From Planctomycetota bacterium (GTDB taxonomy: Bacteria > Planctomycetota > MHYJ01 > WSZJ01), in contig WSZJ01000057.1 in NCBI GenBank assembly GCA_009773755.1, forward strand, positions 1 to 41,568: a stretch of DNA of 41,568 bases, given 5' to 3'. Positions within the stretch are counted from its first letter, which is position 1, and every line of letters starts with the position of its first letter. Shown here piece after piece: positions 39,043 to 41,568 of the stretch. A program made the translations under genes and the position numbers. The notes under the pieces were generated by a model that was given only the letters and a program-made list of their open reading frames with translations, did no database searches and had not been told where the DNA came from.

Positions 39043-41568
39043 CTAAAGACCTCCGACGAACAGCTTCCAGTCCGTTTCCAGTTTCCCGATGTCCTTCACG
39101 AACTCTCCCAGCGTCGCCGCCTTCCCCTCCTGCACCGCCTTGCGGTACGCGAGATACCCATCCCGGTATTCCTTACGGTCGGTTTGGGTGAGAAACAAAT
39201 TGAGCGACCAGCACTCCGCGTAGAAAAGCAGCGCCTTGTTGTGGTCGCTGTTGATGAGCGCGAGCGCGTCGCCGGAGAAGACGTCCTTCAGAGGGATGTG
39301 CTTTCCAGCGGCGACCGCGTTGCGCACGAACGGAATGCGCGACTCGCTGAGGAAATTGAAGCGCCACGACTTGCCGTCCCAGTTGAAGCCCTCGAAGTAG
39401 GTCGCCATCCCCTCGGCGTGCCAGGACGGGGGGCGCGCGGCGGGGGCGACGCGGAAGTAGTAGAGGTGGGCGCCCTCGTGGACCATGGTCTGCAGGAACT
39501 GCTGGCGGTCGCCGGTTTTGTTCCAGCCTGCGACGACGTCGGAGTCGCTGCGCGCGAAGCCGGCGGCGTTGAGGTGGTCGTCGGCCTTCGTCTCGACGCA
39601 GTACTTGCGGTAGTCCTCGTAGCCTTTGAAGGCGTAGAGAGTCATCTTCTTCCCCGGAGCGAATTTCGGCTCTTCGCCGCCGTAGAATTTCCGGTACTCG
39701 GGCCACGCGGCTTCGATCAGCGCGCCGAGTTCCTTCGCGAACGCATCGCCGGCGTTCGTCCTGATCGTCGCGTGCGCCGTCTCCTCGACCGTTGCGCCCA
39801 CCCACTCGCCGCGCATCGCGTCGTAGTCCTCGCGGCTCATCCACTTGCCGTCGACCTTCCGGTACCCGCGCCGCGTCAGCTCCGCCTCGTCCCCCGGGAC
39901 CCACTTCCCGGCGATCTGGATCTGCCCCTTCGCCAGCTTCTCCCGGTCCTCGCGCGGGACCCATTTCCCCTCGAACAGCACGAGTCCCTTCTCGAGATTC
40001 GCCTTCTCCTCCGTCGTCGCGTACGCGCCGCGGTACAGCACGAACCCGCCCGCCGGCACGGGCACTCCGCGCCTTCGTGCCACGAAGGCGTCGACTCCCC
40101 CGCGCAGCCCGGCCTTGCGCTTCACCGCTTCTTCGAAAAGTTTCACAGCCAGCGGCCGGTCCCCCGCGTCCCACGCGAGGCAGCCGAGGCCGAGCAGCCC
40201 CTCGGTCGCCGGCTCCGCGCGCTGGACGAGCTCGCAGAAAAGCGCGACGTCGAGATAGGCCCAGGGGAAGCGGCCCTCGCCCTTGGGGATCGTGAACTTG
40301 AAGGCCGCGGCGTCGGCGGACTGGATCGTGAGCTCGACCGAACCAAATTTGAACTTGTGCACGAAGCTCGCGGTGCCGATCGCTTTCAGCAGGCTCTCCA
40401 GCGCGCCCGCCATGCCGCGGACCTCCGGCAGCCGCGCCTCGACCTCCGCGCGCCGCACGTTCGATTTCAGCGTCGGCAGGAGCAGCGCGTACTCGTCCGC
40501 CGCGCGCCGGAACTGGTAGCGGCGCACCATCGTCTCGATTTCCGCGATCGTGAAGAGGTGCGTGCCGAGCTCGCGGCGCAGCCCCGCGCGATCAACTTCC
40601 GGCCCCGCCTCGGCCTTGAGCGACGCCGCGATCTCCGCCGCGAACGGCCCCAGCCCCGCGATCCTCTTCGCATGCGCCTCCAGATACGGATTCAGCCGCC
40701 ACGCGTCCGACAGCGTCGCCCGCGCTTCCGCCAGCATCCCCAGCCGCCACTGCGCGGCGCCCATCCAGAAGAGCGACTCGAACGCCGTGCGCCGCCCGCG
40801 CGTCGCGAGGAAGTCGAGCGCCTCGCGGTCGCGCCCCGCGAGAAAGAGCGCGCGCGCCTCGGCGTGGATCACGTGCGCAAGCTGCTGCCCCTCGATCGAG
40901 TGAATTGCCCGGAGCGCCCCCTCCGTGTCGAAGTCCGCCCCCGCTTCCGGCGTCGACGCCAGGTACGCGCGCGACAAAGCCGGCTCGATGTTCCCCGTCG
41001 CGCGCGCCTCCGCCGCTTTCACAGCCACACGGGCGTCGTCGAAGCGGCCCAGCTCGACAAGCGCGATGACCATCTGGAGGTGAATCCCGAGCTGGACGCT
41101 TCCGGAACCGAGCACGCCCTTGATCTCGCGCTCCACTTCCGCCCAGTCGCCCTTCGCCACCTGCGCCTGCCACACGAGATTGACCCGCGCGCCGCCCTTC
41201 GCCGCCGCCGCGCGCTGCAGCTCGAGCCCCTCGTCCACGCGCCCGAGGTGAAGCAGATCCATCCCGAGAAGCGCGATGAAATCCGGGTTCCCCAGCTGCG
41301 CCTTGAGCAGCCCGCTCATTTCCTCTTCCGCCTCCGTCCAGAGGTCGAGCCCCGCGTAAGTCGAATGCCGCCGGATCCTGAACTGCAGGTTCGCCGGCTC
41401 CAGCTGGATCGCGACCCCGTAATCCTCCAGCGACGCCGGCAGCCGCCCCGTCCGCGCCTTCGCATACCCGCGTCCCGCCCAGGCCCGGCCGAACGCCGGG
41501 TCTTCCGCCACCGCCCGGTCAAACGCCGCCAGCGCCCCCGCTCCGTCGCCGCGCGCGATGGCCGCGTC
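39043..41568 (-). CDS. TPR protein with C-terminal HExxH metallopeptidase-like domain, paralogue of the gene at 26907 (N-terminus off window)
   Basis: The frame is open to the window edge; sequence just inside it (DAAIARGDGAGALAAFDRAVAEDPAFG) is a TPR unit, so the true start and signal peptide lie outside. The order of parts matches the 26907-29534 protein: TPR region, four tandem repeats around GAYA, GKWV, GKWV and GKWM, then the peptidase-like domain. That domain has HEGAH (39466-39480) and SWHAEGMATYFEGFNWDG. Long stretches are shared, for example YEDYRKYC and LNAAGFARS. It converges on the large kinase gene with 38 nt between stops. At least 841 residues are visible. Confidence 0.85.
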   Translation of the reverse strand, partial: DAAIARGDGAGALAAFDRAVAEDPAFGRAWAGRGYAKARTGRLPASLEDYGVAIQLEPANLQFRIRRHSTYAGLDLWTEAEEEMSGLLKAQLGNPDFIALLGMDLLHLGRVDEGLELQRAAAAKGGARVNLVWQAQVAKGDWAEVEREIKGVLGSGSVQLGIHLQMVIALVELGRFDDARVAVKAAEARATGNIEPALSRAYLASTPEAGADFDTEGALRAIHSIEGQQLAHVIHAEARALFLAGRDREALDFLATRGRRTAFESLFWMGAAQWRLGMLAEARATLSDAWRLNPYLEAHAKRIAGLGPFAAEIAASLKAEAGPEVDRAGLRRELGTHLFTIAEIETMVRRYQFRRAADEYALLLPTLKSNVRRAEVEARLPEVRGMAGALESLLKAIGTASFVHKFKFGSVELTIQSADAAAFKFTIPKGEGRFPWAYLDVALFCELVQRAEPATEGLLGLGCLAWDAGDRPLAVKLFEEAVKRKAGLRGGVDAFVARRRGVPVPAGGFVLYRGAYATTEEKANLEKGLVLFEGKWVPREDREKLAKGQIQIAGKWVPGDEAELTRRGYRKVDGKWMSREDYDAMRGEWVGATVEETAHATIRTNAGDAFAKELGALIEAAWPEYRKFYGGEEPKFAPGKKMTLYAFKGYEDYRKYCVETKADDHLNAAGFARSDSDVVAGWNKTGDRQQFLQTMVHEGAHLYYFRVAPAARPPSWHAEGMATYFEGFNWDGKSWRFNFLSESRIPFVRNAVAAGKHIPLKDVFSGDALALINSDHNKALLFYAECWSLNLFLTQTDRKEYRDGYLAYRKAVQEGKAATLGEFVKDIGKLETDWKLFVGGL

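Noticed and set aside
1-41568. CRISPR arrays, tRNA or rRNA genes and insertion sequences
   Set aside because: No regularly spaced direct repeats, no tRNA cloverleaf in the intergenic regions, and no transposase motifs were seen by eye.

Overview
The window is GC-rich bacterial DNA with long, densely packed genes. Several features suggest a Planctomycetota-like or related uncultivated lineage: Ser/Thr kinases of eukaryotic type (one joined to a transmembrane helix and a TPR-like tail), an exported WD40-type propeller with a short HEAT-like N-terminal block, and large exported TPR proteins ending in a HExxH peptidase-like domain with GKW-type repeats. This placement is inferred from domain architecture; no rRNA or tRNA gene was seen. 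Single-base frameshifts in G/C runs (near 402-406 and 19775) look more like draft-assembly errors than real lesions.

Left end (1-4303, minus strand): an overlapping operon for a xanthine-oxidase-family molybdenum hydroxylase. Its 2Fe-2S, Mo and FAD subunits most resemble 4-hydroxybenzoyl-CoA reductase, and the operon runs into fdhD (cut by the window edge). A triple TTGAAC half-site array sits just upstream. From 4.4 to 12.7 kb is an accessory stretch: small unknown genes, a PLD/helicase/DUF3427-like protein, a VOC protein, a lipoprotein, a VapBC-like toxin-antitoxin operon with a third gene, and a Fic protein behind an AT-rich operator-like array.

Centre (12867-17787, plus strand): a NAD-type formate dehydrogenase operon. 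The catalytic gene contains an in-frame TGA (13125-13127) at the usual Cys/Sec position. It is followed by a hairpin with a GGTCT apical loop, 18 nt from the TGA as in E. coli fdhF, so it should be read as a selenoprotein. The alpha subunit is also split: its N-terminal Fe-S module, including the Mo-proximal 4Fe-4S motif, is a separate gene two genes downstream, after a fused NuoE-NuoF-like diaphorase. The genetic order is therefore catalytic body, diaphorase, Fe-S head. fdhD at the far left could serve this enzyme.

17.9-24.1 kb: a Ser/Thr kinase, a frameshifted TonB-dependent receptor, a 31-bp perfect inverted repeat built of 9-mers, and glmU-prs, where glmU carries a C-terminal extension made from an interspersed GC-rich repeat also found at 17.86 kb. 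A truncated, decayed secreted-protein gene follows.

24.2-41.6 kb: an accessory region of exported and membrane proteins: WD40, FG-GAP-like and PQQ-like propellers, two near-identical double-zinc-ribbon membrane proteins, two paralogous TPR/HExxH proteins, lipoproteins and unknown membrane proteins. It also holds a 1209-residue kinase with a possible HEPN-like N-terminus (RNxxxxH) and a TPR-like tail. The duplicated parts suggest an expanding, lineage-specific surface system.
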